A program made the position numbers and the translations under genes. Positions 47,847 through 58,932 of a stretch of 64,000 nucleotides of DNA are shown one piece after another (within the stretch, counting starts at the first letter, position 1; every line of letters begins with the position of its first letter). Source of the stretch: Hansfordia pulvinata (lineage: Eukaryota > Ascomycota > Sordariomycetes > Xylariales); assembly GCA_006538405.1 (NCBI GenBank), contig BJKQ01000010.1, forward strand, positions 1,922,001-1,986,000. Reading direction: 5' to 3'. The notes under the pieces are model-generated. The model had not been told where the DNA came from, did not search any database, and saw only the letters and a list, made by a program, of their open reading frames with translations.

Positions 47847-50517
47847 ATGTCTGTACGCGTAGTGGCCCGCATCCGGCCGCTGCTCGACAATGAGCTCGAC
47901 AAGGACGTCATCGTCCACGCCGGCGCCCGGCACGAGGCGGCAACCAGTCGGTCGTCCGCATCCCCAGCCCCAAGAACATGGCCGAGGAGTTCACCTTTGC
48001 CTTCAACGGCGTCTACGACCAGTCGGTCTCCCAGGAGGACCTGTTCACCGAAGAAGGCACGCCCACCCTTCCCGTTCCGCTTCGAGCCCTTTCTCCGACA
48101 CGGTCTCCTGGCCACCCCAGCCCCAAATCACGCACCATGCTAACTGTTGACCCCCTCCCGCAGTGGCCCCGCACGTCAAGTCGCTCTTCCACGGGTTCGA
48201 CGTGACCATCTTCGCGTACGGCGTCACGGGCACGGGCAAGACGCACACGATGCGCGGCGGGATGAAGCTGGCGGACCGGGGCATCATCCCGCGGCTGCTG
48301 AGCAGCGTGTACCGGCGGGCCAAGAAGATGGCCAAGGACACGGACGGCGAGACGACGGTGACGGTGTCGCTGGCGTACTACGAGATCTACAACGACAAGG
48401 TGTACGACCTGCTGGAGCCGCCCGAGAAGCGGACGCCGTCGGGGCTGCCGCTGCGCGAGGCCAACGGCAAGACGCAGGTCGTCGGGCTGTCGGAGCGGCC
48501 GTGCGAGGACCTGCGCGACTTTGAGCGCCTGTACATCGAGGCCAACCAGAACCGCGTCACGGCGTCGACCAAGCTCAACGCGCACAGCAGCCGCAGCCAC
48601 GCGATCCTGCGGGTCCGCGTCGTGCAGACGTCCGCGGCCTCCGGCACCGTCCGCGAGAGCACCGCCTCGGCCATCGACCTGGCCGGCTCCGAGGACAACC
48701 GCCGCACCGACAACGGCCGCGAGCGCCTCGTCGAGTCGGCCGCCATCAACAAGAGCCTGTTTGTCCTGAGCCAGTGCATCGACGCCATCGGCCGCGGCGA
48801 CAAGCGCATCCCCTTCCGCGAGTCCAAGATGACGCGCATCCTCAGCCTCGGCCAGAACCAGGGCATCACCGTCATGGTCCTCAACCTCGCCCCCCTGCGC
48901 AGCTACCACCTCGATACCCTCAGCAGCCTCAACGTCAGCTCCCGCGCCAAGCGCATCGAGGTCCGCGAGATTGAGAACGAGGTTGTCTTCAAGCAACCCC
49001 CACGTACGAACTCCTCATCGCTGCTGTCGGCGGGGAACGCCAACGCCGCCCCTCGCCAGCCCTTGCGTCTGCTGACCAATGTGCACAACGTGCATGCAGG
49101 TATCGCCGCGCCCAAGCCCTCCTCGTCCACCACGGACAAGCCCGAGAAGCCCGTCAAGGCCTTCAGCGTCTTTTCCGACAGGCCCCCTCCGCCCGCCCCC
49201 AAGCCCACCGCCGCGTCCCTGGTCCGCCCGGCCAACACCGCCATCAAGCGCTCCCCGCCCTCGCTGCACCGCAAGCGGCCCTCGGAGGATGGCGACGTCG
49301 CCGACAGCGGCAGCGGCATTGCCCGCCCTTCCAAGATCACAAAGCCCGGCACGCTCTCGTCGCTGCCTCTCGTCAAGCCCAAGCCTACCCGCTTGCAGCG
49401 GCCGTCGCAGATTGCGCTGCCCTCGACGGCGTCGAGTGCGCAGCCAACAGCGGCACCCCGATCCGCCCCCGCTGCCCCGGCCGCCCCCTCCGCGGCGCCC
49501 ACGCCCGTGATGACCATCTCCGCAGAGCAGATCGAGGCCATGGTGGAGAAGAAGGTGCAAGCCATTCTGGCGGAGCGGGCGGCCGCCGATGCCGCCGCCG
49601 CCGCCGCCGTCGTGCCGAGCGCCGCTCAGACCAAGAGCGCGCATCACCACGAGGCGATGCAGCGCCGGCTGGAAGCCCTCGAGAGGCGCGTGGCCGAAGC
49701 CGCGGCGGCCGCCGACGGATCCGACGGCGACCGCTCTGCCGCGGGCCTGCGCCACCTGCTCGCCGCGCGCCAGCACCGGGAACGAGGGGACGACGCCGCG
49801 GCGATGGCGGCGTACGAGCTTGCGCGCCCCTGCTTCCCTGCGGGCAACCGCCAGGCGAGGCGGTTGGCGGGCAAGATGGAGCGTCTGAGGGGCCGGATCG
49901 CGGCCAGGAAGGCGGCGGAGGGAGGATCGTCTCCGGCTGTCGACGACGAGAGCAGCAGCGGGCTCAGCCTGGGCAGCAGCACCGGCAGCGGCAGCAGCAG
50001 CAGTGGCGGCAGTGGCTCTGGGCGGCGGACCACTACGGCACGGCTGGCGGCAGCAGAGGATGGTCTGCTGGACTACGACGGCGCCGAGGCCGACGACGAC
50101 GACGAGACGCTCATGTACTGCAGCCCCAGAAAACTGCCGTTCCGGGGGCGCAAGAGCAGCGGGAAGAGCGCCGGCGGTGGTGGTGGTGGTGTCCTCGCAC
50201 CTGCTGCGCCCGCCACCCCCGAGGTTCCTCCCGTCGCGGTGGACTTTGACGACGACCACCCGCAGGACGACGACGAGAGCGTCTCGTGCCAGGAGGCGCT
50301 CCTGGACATTGTCAACTCGCGCGACGCCGGGCGGATCCAGGGGCTCGAGGGGTTCGGCCCCAAGCGGGCGCGCGACCTGGTCGACTACCTGGATCTGCTG
50401 CCCGACGGCGAGGATGGCGGCAACAACATCGAGTCGCTCGACCAGCTGCGCGCCGTGCCCGGGATGGGCGCGCGCGCGGTGGACATGGCCCTGGAGGGGC
50501 TGAGCGTTGCGTGCTGA
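47847..50517 (+). CDS. Kinesin-10-like motor protein with C-terminal helix-hairpin-helix (KIF22/Kid type)
   Basis: Plus-end type microtubule motor of the chromokinesin class, expected to act on chromosome arms in mitosis. Two exons, 47847-48056 and 48164-50517, give about 854 residues. The motor domain is N-terminal: VRVVARIRPLL, P-loop GVTGTGKT (about 90-97), switch I NAHSSRSH (about 212-216), and switch II DLAGSE (about 242-247). A Pro/Ala/Ser-rich region and a coiled segment (QIEAMVEKKVQAILAERAA) follow. The last 75 residues (LLDIVNSRDAGRIQGLEGFGPKRARDLVDYL, then LRAVPGMGARA) are a helix-hairpin-helix pair like the DNA-binding tail of KIF22, which is why kinesin-10 is preferred. The intron has a GC donor (GCACGC) and a CTAAC branch site. 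One base is missing at 47937-47941 (ARHEA to NQSVVRI). Confidence 0.87.
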
Positions 50518-52482
50518 TGGGAGGAGGGGGTGGTTCGCTTTTGCTTGATGCCCCATCACGTTGTGCCACGGCCTTTTGATACCTCTTTTTGATGGCCCTT
50601 GGATTGTGCGTTCCACAGCATTGGCGAGGCGTTTTGGTTTGATTTGGGTGTCTGCCTGCATGCTGGCGATCGGCCGTCTTGACTGGGGGTAGCCGAGTTG
50701 GGGCCTCGCCCATTATTTGAGGGGCGTCGCCCATTAATTGAATTTCAACATCTACATTACAGTGCTGACTAGTGATTGGCCTCGTGTGTGACGGTGGGTG
50801 TCACGTTGCTGGGCGGGCGGCACGGTCGATCTTCGGCCGTGATCTGTCGAAGAGCAGGCCTGCCACCTCTGAGACGCGTAGAGCATGTGTACGCGTACGA
50901 GTAGATGCAGCACCGGGCGCAAACGTCCTCTTGAAAAAGGGCTCTTGGACAAAGAGGGTTTGTTGGCTGGTCTTCTTTTTCTCTGACCGTCCTGATCGGG
51001 CGCTCGGCCTGGTTGAAAAAAAAAAAAAAAAGAGGGCGACGAGGGTAGGGCCGAGTCTGGTTATCCGTGCTCGAAGTATTCGCGATAAGCCCCGTTGCGC
51101 AGAGATACATGTGCCCAAGTCTCGTGGCGCAGGCATTCGTGCTTCGTAGCCGCACACGAGCCACACAGGTACCAGACGGAAAAGTCCCTCCCTCAATGCA
51201 CACCACGGACCTGTACACGCGACGGGAAGGCCAGCCAATCCCGTCGACGCGATCAGGAAAACGAAAAAAGAAACGAGACGAGTGGGAGGGTGGGAGGGAC
51301 CAGACAGCGGGCGCCAGACACAGACGAGGAAAGAAAACAAAAAAAAAAAAGGTGACGCTAGAGGCGCTTGATGGACGCTGGGCCAATCAGAGGCCCGGGG
51401 CGGCCCTTCCAAGGGGCAAAATACAGCGCTGGACGCTGGCGCTGGGGCGGGCGTGGCAGGACAGAAAAAAGCGAGTGGGAAAAAAAGAAAAGTTAAAAAA
51501 AGAACAAAGAAAAAAAAGCATCTGAAGCAAAGCAAAGCAAGCAGCGATTGCATCAAGACGAGCGACGGCGACGCAAGCATTCGTCCTCGATCTCCGTCCC
51601 CTGCCAGCGGCCCGCGTCTTTGTGTTCGAGTCCGACGTCTTTGGAGGTCATCAGGTTCTTTATCTGCCGGCTCTCTGGTACGAGCCTGGCCCGCTGTGCT
51701 CTGCCGCCAACCAGCCAGCCCTGTCGTGTCGTGTCTTCTCCGGCGTGACATCGACAGCCGCCCGCCCCTTCCATCTTCTCGGTTTCCAGGTCGCAGCTTC
51801 CGCCTCGTTCGCTTGTGCTCTGCTCTGCCCTGCCTGCCGCCGCCTGCCTCCTGCCGCCGCCTGCCTTCTGTCGCCGCCTGCCTCCTGCCTTGCCCGGCTT
51901 TGCTCAGCCAGGTTCGCACCTGCCTCTGATCCCCACCTCCGTCCGTGACTGCCGCCTTTGTCGGGCGTCTGGATCCGGCCTCGCCGTCGCCTCGCCCTCG
52001 CTTTTCTTCCTCCTCACCCCTCGCCCGCGTCAACGCAGGCAGCCGGCCGCCTCGTCTCGCTCGCAGGACCTATCCTCTGCTCTCACCGCGACCACTGCGC
52101 CCAGCCTCGTCGCCGTCACTCAAGCGCGCCGTGCGAGTCCCCCAGCGCGACTCCGTCTTGCCTCGCGCCCGCGACGTCTCCGGCCCAGCACGCACCAGCC
52201 TCGCCCACGGCGACGACACCAGAGCTGCTGTGCTGCGCAGCTTCGCGCCGCTGCTTCGGCCCGGGTTGCTTCGTCCCACCCGAGATCGCGCCGCCAAACC
52301 CTTGGTCTGCCTTGTCAAGCGGGTCCGACAGGTCCATCCTGCCGCCATCAGTGCCCGCCTCGCCTGCGCGCCCTTGATCCTCCCGTCGCTTTTACGCGCC
52401 TCACGCGTCCCAGCGCCCAGCGCCCAGCGCATCACGTGCCCCCGCAAAGCAGCCTCCTCCATTCTTTGTCCATCTGCCTGCC
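50518..52482. other. Intergenic (2.0 kb) with pyrimidine-rich leader
   Basis: No gene is supported. Octamer TACGAGTA at 50896 and A16 at 51016-51031. From about 51770 to 52480 the + strand is extremely rich in C and T (repeated CTGCCGCC and CCTGCC), consistent with a leader for the gene starting at 52483. Confidence 0.5.
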
Positions 52483-53513
52483 ATGTTCAGGCCAAAGCAG
52501 CACATGGCCCACGTGGCTGGCCCCGACAGTCGCGCCATCCCCGACTGGAGCAAACTGGCCGATGTAAGTGCTGCCCCCCCGCGTCGCCTGTCTGCATTCT
52601 GACGCGTCCAAGTTCCCCGTCAACCTCATGGCTCCCAATGGCGCCATGCCAGACCAGGCAAACGGCTACGAGGCCGCCGAGGACCTTGACGCCATCACTC
52701 GCCGCCAGCTCGTCGAGGACATCAGCGCTTATCGCTACGATATGGAAGTATGCAAAAGCCAGATGACCGCTCAGGATCTGACCACCGAAGAGGCCCGCGC
52801 TCGTAAGTTTATTTCCCGAGCCTGCCGTACCCTCCCTGCTGACGGCCCCAGTGCAAATGCGCCTGCTCGACTGCGGCCACCAGATCCGCCACTGCCAGCA
52901 CCGCATTGAGCGCCTGGATGCGCAGACCCGGCTGGGCATGACCTCAGGCTCGGTCAGACCTCAGATGTATGCCAAGCGGTCTGCCAGCATCCCCGACCAG
53001 CCCGTCGGCGTGAAGCGCCCCCGCATCTCCAAGGTCGAGAAGCCCGTCAGCGACGATGCCCTCCACCTCGTGGCCCCGTCCAACAGCAGCCCCATGGCGG
53101 CGCAAAGCGGAGGCTGCACCACGGCCGTCCAGCGCCTGGGCTACTGGCAGTGCCGCCTGTGCACCTCGGCCAAGTACGTCAAGGCCGGGCCTCAGCGGGT
53201 GCCGAGCACGCCGTGCAAGTGGCCTCTCAAGGACGTCTCCAAGATGATGAACCATTTCCTGGATTTGCACACCGAGCAAAGCCCGGACGACCGATGCCGC
53301 GAGCTGGGCGACGCCCTCGCGCGAAATAGGGGGCCCTTCGAGTACTGGCTGACCCGCACCAAGAACAAGGAGTTGCTGGACATGTCGGACCTCGAGCAGT
53401 ATGTCTTCACTCTGCAGAACGGCGTCCTGCCGGAGGGCCTGCGCGATCTGAACCGTGCTGCCCGCGCGTTCCCCAACTCTAACAACAGCGGCGCCCACCA
53501 CGAGCTCATCTGA
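52483..53513 (+). CDS. Conserved fungal protein with zinc-finger-like cysteine/histidine cluster
   Basis: I recognise this only as a conserved ascomycete protein of unknown role. Exons 52483-52563, 52613-52802 and 52852-53513 join in frame to 310 residues without correction. The N-terminus MFRPKQHMAHVAGPDSRAIPDW leads into an acidic helical stretch (EDLDAITRRQLVEDISAYRYDMEVCKSQM) and a predicted amphipathic helix. At residue 191 a CRLC pair is followed by PCKW and MMNHFLDLHTE, giving a C-x2-C ... C ... H-x4-H pattern that could bind one zinc ion. A short Ser/Pro-rich linker containing KRPRISK may act as a nuclear signal. No signal peptide and no membrane segment. The acceptor at 52611-52612 is AAG rather than CAG, and the two other splice sites are good. 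Possible DNA- or RNA-associated regulator, but unproved. Confidence 0.75.
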
Positions 53514-53857
53514 AGCGGCGGTAACGAGTCGACGGCCAGCGGTCATGGCCGCGACTCTGTTCATGATACCCTCTTGCAATTTATTTGTTAGTACGTTCCT
53601 TGCGTGCCAGGCACGAGCCCGCTTGGCCATACTCGGAGCTAGAGGTGTTGGGCGTGTTTTGATTTGACGGCGGTACGGTGCAGACTACATTGATAGGCGA
53701 TGTGCTCGAGAGACTCGAAGAGACAGCTTTCACGATCAGTCGGTTCTATCTGGTGCTTTATTGTCCGTGACTGAACTATTGACCTTGACTCCGTTCCGAC
53801 CGGTCTGGGCACAGATGCTTGGCCCATGACTCGATTTTTTCTTCATTGGCTCCTGGT
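53514..53857. other. Spacer between converging genes
   Basis: About 340 bp between the stop codons of the zinc-finger-like gene and the DHA1 transporter gene; presumably both 3' untranslated regions. Nothing else is seen. Confidence 0.5.
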
Positions 53858-55675
53858 CTACAGATCGTGACGAGCTCGTTTGCTCTTGTGGCGCAGCCAC
53901 TCGCCATAGCGGTACAGGACAAAAGGGATCGGGATGAAGGCAACCGAGATGAAGGCCAACGTCGAGCTGGCCCAGTTGACGCCGAGCTTCTCGTACATGG
54001 CCGACGCGAAAAGGGGCTACCGCCGGTCAGCATCGTACAGAGCGGGTGGAGCAGGGGCAACTTACAAATCCAGCACCGAAGGCGCTGCGGAGGAAATCGT
54101 TGCCGGCGAGAACGCTGGCCACATAGTCCGGGTACGCATCGCTCAGGTAGTTCATGACCGAGTTGAAGAGCAGGAACGCGCCGACGCTGAACCAGGCGGT
54201 GCCGATGATGGGCACGATCCAGTGGACGTCGGGGCGGCTGGCCCAGCCGAACCAGAAGAGGCACAGCGGGATGGCGAAGGCGCCGACGAAGCTCGGGGGC
54301 AGGCGGAGCTCGGGCCGGAGCTCGCCGCGCTCGTCGAAGCGGGGCTCGACGTAGCGGCGCTGCCACCAGGCGAAGGGCAGGATGACGACGAGGATGCCGA
54401 CGAAGATGCCCAGGAAGGCGACGCCCTCGAGGCCGAGGCTGAAGCCGTAGATGCCGGAGAAGACGATGGGGAAGCTCTCGAACCAGATGTACAGCAGGCC
54501 GTAGATGAGGGCGATGTACAGGTCGAGGGCGAGGACGATGGGCTCGGCGAACAGCAGGGCGAAGGGCCGGACGAGGACCATCTTGGCGACGGCGCCGCCC
54601 GTCATGCCGCGCGAGGCCAGCTCGGGCTCGCTGACGAGGCGGGGGTCGCCCGTCAGGCGGCGCAGGCGGGCGGCGCGGCGGCACAGGATGTTGGCCGGGC
54701 TGGTCTCGGGCAGCAGGAAGACGAGCACAGCCAGCGTGCCGCCCGACAGCCACATGAGCTCCCAGATGGGCCAGCGCCAGCCCTCGGCCTCGGCCGCGAA
54801 GCCGCCCACCAGGGGGCCCAGCGTGGGGCCGCAGACGGCGCCGACGCCCCAGACGGCCAGGCCGTAGGTCCGCTTGGCCGGGGAGTACATGTCGCCGATG
54901 CTGGCGCCGCCCGTGGCCAGGGCGGGCGAGCCCACGAAGCCCGTGATGAAGCGGAAGGCCAGCAGCATGCCGAAGTTGACGGCCAGCGCCGTGGGCACCT
55001 GCAGCGCGACGAAAGCGACCAGGGTCGCCACGTAGACGGGGTTGCGGCCGACGGCGGGGAGCTCGGACATGGGCGCCCACAGCATGGGCCCCAGGCCGTA
55101 GCCCGCCACGAACAGGGTCAGCCCGAGCGTGGCCGGGACCTGCGCCACCCCGAACGAGGCCATGACGTCCTGCGTGCCCGCGCTGTAGATGGCGCTGCCG
55201 ATGTAGACCGAGAAGGTCAGGAACGTGATCTCGAACGTCACCCAGAGCTTCTTGGGGGCGGACCAGTTGCGGGGGTTCTGGAGGTCAGGGTCAGACTGTG
55301 TGTACATATATATTCGGGGTGTCATCTGGTCATGGGGGCGCTCACCTCTGGGTCGTCCGGTCCGTACCACCCGACCAGGTGGCTGTCCTGCCCCTTTTCC
55401 GGGTCGGCAACGGTGGCGGCGGGCGCGTCGCCGTCGGGCGCGTCGACGACCACGGTGGACGCCGAGTCGGTCGGCGCGGGCGACGCCTGGCTTCCCGGGA
55501 GGGATGGCGATGATGTCCTCTTTTCGGTCTGAGTCTCCTCGCCGCCACCGCCCGTCTTCTCGTTATATCTCTGCCATATCGTCGGGTCCAGCTCCTCGGG
55601 GTACTGGAGGAGGCGGCGCCCGGAGACGAGCCGCACGAGCTGCCCGAAGACGGACGACCTGACCAGGTCCTTCAT
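53858..55675 (-). CDS. MFS transporter, DHA1 drug:H+ antiporter type
   Basis: Twelve-helix proton antiporter of the DHA1 family, commonly exporting polyamines, azoles or fungal metabolites. Exons 55675-55346, 55295-54066 and 54016-53858 give 572 residues in one frame with no correction. The cytosolic N-terminus carries the DHA1 hallmark GWYGPDDPE before PDLQNPRNWSAPKK at the second exon, then helix 1 LWVTFEITFLTFSVYIGSAIY. The motif VGSPALATGGASIGDMYSP, the MLWAPMSELPAVGRNPVY loop (motif A-like) and PFALLFAEPIVLALDLYIALIYGLLY are in the normal family order. It ends FPLFASAMYEKLGVNWASS, then a basic tail KSKRARHDL. The gene is unbroken. A 23-bp direct repeat lies 32-78 bp upstream of its start codon. 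The substrate cannot be told. Confidence 0.92.
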
Positions 55676-55706
55676 GCCTGGTTGAGCTTGGGGTTGTGCA
55701 AGGAGA

Positions 55707-55753
55707 GGTGTGTGAGAGCTGCTTGCCCTGGGTGTGTGAGAGCTGCTTGCCCT
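55707..55753. repeat. 23-bp direct repeat in the DHA1 promoter
   Basis: GGTGTGTGAGAGCTGCTTGC plus three further bases occurs twice in tandem, at 55707-55729 and 55731-55753, with one base between. The pair lies 32-78 bp upstream of the transporter start codon (minus strand), so it may sit in the leader or act as a duplicated protein-binding site. Confidence 0.75.
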
Positions 55754-58700
55754 TCAGCGTGTGGCACGCTGTCCTTACAGACGCGGCGGCCACCACACTA
55801 TTATAGCCGCGAGCACGGCGGTGGGACTACTCGGCGCCGGGGGTCTGCGTCATGGACTTGTACTGCGCGCAGCTCCAGCATCTCGGGCCCTCGATGACTA
55901 GGGCGGCGGACCAGCGAGACCCAAGCCGGGGTTCGGGGCGAGACTGCTGTCCGCCTGTGGCTTCTGCGAGACCATCTCGGGAGCTGGCTGGCACTGGGAG
56001 GACCAAAGAGGAAATGACCGCCCCGACGTGGACGTTCTCTACAGTGCCCGAGTGTGGCAGCTTGGGCTCTCGGCCGGACCGCTGGCGAGACTCTCCGGCG
56101 CCAAGAGGCCAGGTCGGACGTTGTCCCTGACGATGAAGGCGAGATCCTGGCGCGGGAGCCCGATCGGCGAGCGGTGATCAGGGGCGGGGGTAGCAGAGCC
56201 CACAGCTCGGAGCGCGAGTGGGATCGCGGACGCGGCTGTTTGTGATTACTTGAGCCGCGAAGCCACGTTGTGAGATGGTGAGATGAAGAGATGGGCCGCT
56301 GGCGTGCCTGGACATGAATCATCAAGCCTGCGCTTCTATGACGACCTGGTCCCATTTTATTTTCGACTGTGCTGCTTCCCACTATAGGGGAGCGTTGCGG
56401 CTAGATCATTCCCGCGGAGACCCACACGATCGATCCGGACCTAGCCGGACCTGTTGACGGGGCCGTGACGAGATGAACGGGCAGCAGAATGTCGTCCTAT
56501 CGGTGCTCTGCTTGGGCGACCCGGTGATGCACCAGAAGAGGACGAGGGTCAGATATTGTTTCGTCTCTTCTAGAAACTAGATGGCTAGGCTGACTCCATC
56601 TTGCCATCGCGTGCTCCTGTTCAGTCGAGGCATCACTCGGGTCTGCGCAACGTCAGACCCAGACGCTGCCGCCATGCAATCGAGACAGCCGGGCCCATCA
56701 GGCCAGGCTCGAAGCGATGGCCTGGAACCGGTCCTCTGCAGTCTTTCGCCCCGTTATCTAAGCCGCGGTGTCGCCTGACGAGCGGGGGACCTGAATGGTT
56801 GCCTCAGACTCGACATCGGTCGAGACGGAGGGATCTGGGTTCACTGTGCCATGATTGTTTGGTCATTGTCTCGCGGCAGAAGACTAATCGTCGTGTCCTC
56901 GACAGTCACCGTCGTGCCACGCTGGGGATGGCGAGGTCCTGAGCACACCACGGCCGTGGATGGGATGGGATGGCGAATCGTAAAACCCCATCATGTCGTC
57001 GATGATGCGTTCGCAGCAGCGGTGACCGTGTCTCACTTGCCGTGCGCCCCAGCCGCGCCACACGTCGACGGGACGAACGCAGACTCGGACCGAAGTTTCT
57101 CCCATCCACCGGCCTGCCTAACGACACGATGGCCTTTGAACCATCTGGGTTGGGACGGGCGGCTCGGATCAGCAGCGAGGGGATGGGGGGCCTGTCTTGC
57201 GCTGCGTCCCGCCTGCACGTCCCGTTCTTGTGCTTGAGGCACACGGCGGAGCCTCGGTCTGCCTGACACCGACGGGGGGCCATTTCCACCAGTAGCTGTT
57301 GAGCCATGTGTTGCTCGCTCGGCCGTCGCGGCCGAGTTGAAGCCAGATCCTGACCGCTCGGCTTGGGGATCGTGAGACTTTCCGAGCTCTGAAACCCAGC
57401 GGGAGACGCTCTCGTGAACCGGACGCGTCGTGAGGCGTTCGGGAAGTGTGGCTTGGCTGTGGCGGTAAGCCAGATTCGGGAGACAAGCTGGCCCGGCGTG
57501 TCGTGCTCGACCCCCGTATGGGTGGCGGTTCGCCCTCTTGATACCTCTGGATTTTCCCGAATGGGCGGTGGCGTATGTGGACGACGAGTCCAATATCGGC
57601 TGGCGCAGGGATCGCCAGACAACGAGCCGCATACGACCGGCCGCCCCTGGTTTATCACTGACCCTCCCTCTGTGCGGCTCACAAGGCCATGCCGGCAAGG
57701 TTTGGCAGGGTATCCCCAAGGGAACTGCCTTACCTTTAGCCTCCGCTGTCAGCCTCGATGGGGCCCGCCGACAAGCCTTTTGCTTCTTCTATTTCCGTCT
57801 CTGCTGTGGCGCGGGGGCGGAGCAGCCCACCTCTCCTTCGTCAACTTCGATTTTGTCACTGGCATTCCAACTCGGAGGTTGACTCGGGTCGCCATTTTTG
57901 TTGGTGATGAGCTTAAAGTTCCCCTTCGCCCCTTCAGCCCCCGATGAGAAGGGAACCCGGCCGAGGGTGCAGGCGGGCGTGGACTCGCCAGACGACCGAC
58001 CCGAGACGGGCCTCGAATGGATGTCCTGGCAGCGAGACGGCGCCTCCTGTGCGTGTATGCAGCCTGTCTGCAGCCATGATCACATGCCATCGGATGCCTG
58101 GTGAGCCCCAAAGGTACGAGCGGATGGTCACGACGACGCCTTGCCATGATGTACATCTTGGAGAGGCGAGTGTCCGAGGTTTCTATGAGTGCGACTGGCT
58201 GTGGCTGTCATCGCGAGGCCTCGTCTGAGTAGCGGAGGCGCACAAGGCCCGGCTAGGGGACGCCATGTCGACAAGTCGATATCTGCTCCGTCCAGCTGGC
58301 CGTGTCGAGCTGGGTGAGTAGAGTTGCTCGGCGCGAGGCAGCGGTCTCGAGATGGTCGTGCTGGCGAGAAAGGGAGGTGATGTCGGTACGGCGATGTCCG
58401 TACCCGCGGCGATGTCCGGACGTGCGGTGAACGCCACGGCTGTCGGACCGGGCTTGACAAGGCCGAAGGGAAGCCACGACCCGACTTGTCAAGCCCAAGC
58501 CTCAGGGAAGCCACGACCCGAGAGTCGCGGTCTGCCGGGTCGCCCCTTCCCCCGGACCCCGGACCCCGGACAGCAGGAGCACCCTCGCCTGGCCCGCGCT
58601 TTCCAGAAGCTTCAGCAAAGTCAGCAAGGCGACAGGGGCATCAGAGCACTTGACCGGTGCGGCCTCCCTGTTCGTCTCTTGATCGCGGGGCTGCCTGCAC

Positions 58701-58932
58701 GGGGTGCTGGCGCCTGCAGCCCGCAACCCACAGACATCAACAGACATGGACGTCACGGAGGGCGGAGCATTTCCTCCCTCGACCATCGCAGCATCGTCCG
58801 CACAACAACAGGCGCGTCTGGTGGTATATCTATCCAGCCGACCATCTCGCCATCACCCCCAGCCACTTTGCTCTCCGCGGCCACATGTACAGCAGGGAGC
58901 CAGGCCGTCCAGCCGCCATCGCCGCCTCCACG
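55754..58932. other. Long intergenic region (3.2 kb)
   Basis: Divergent upstream region of the DHA1 transporter (minus) and the oxidase (plus). No gene is supported; frames of up to about 250 codons exist on both strands without recognisable motifs. No TACTCGTA octamer was noticed. GGACCCC triples at 58550-58575 are a short simple repeat. Confidence 0.45.
58825..58832 (+). promoter_or_regulatory. Candidate TATA-like element of the oxidase gene
   Basis: TATATCTA, about 105 bp upstream of the ATG at 58933. The position suits a TATA box but the sequence is not canonical. Confidence 0.3.

Noticed and set aside
49015..50661. Open frame of 548 codons antisense to the kinesin tail
   Set aside because: Repetitive Gly/Arg-rich translation of a Pro/Ala/Ser-coding region; the plus strand carries the kinesin HhH motifs.
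53934..55532. Open frame of 532 codons antisense to the DHA1 transporter
   Set aside because: Ala/Gly/Asp-rich with no domain; the transporter on the minus strand is intact with canonical introns.
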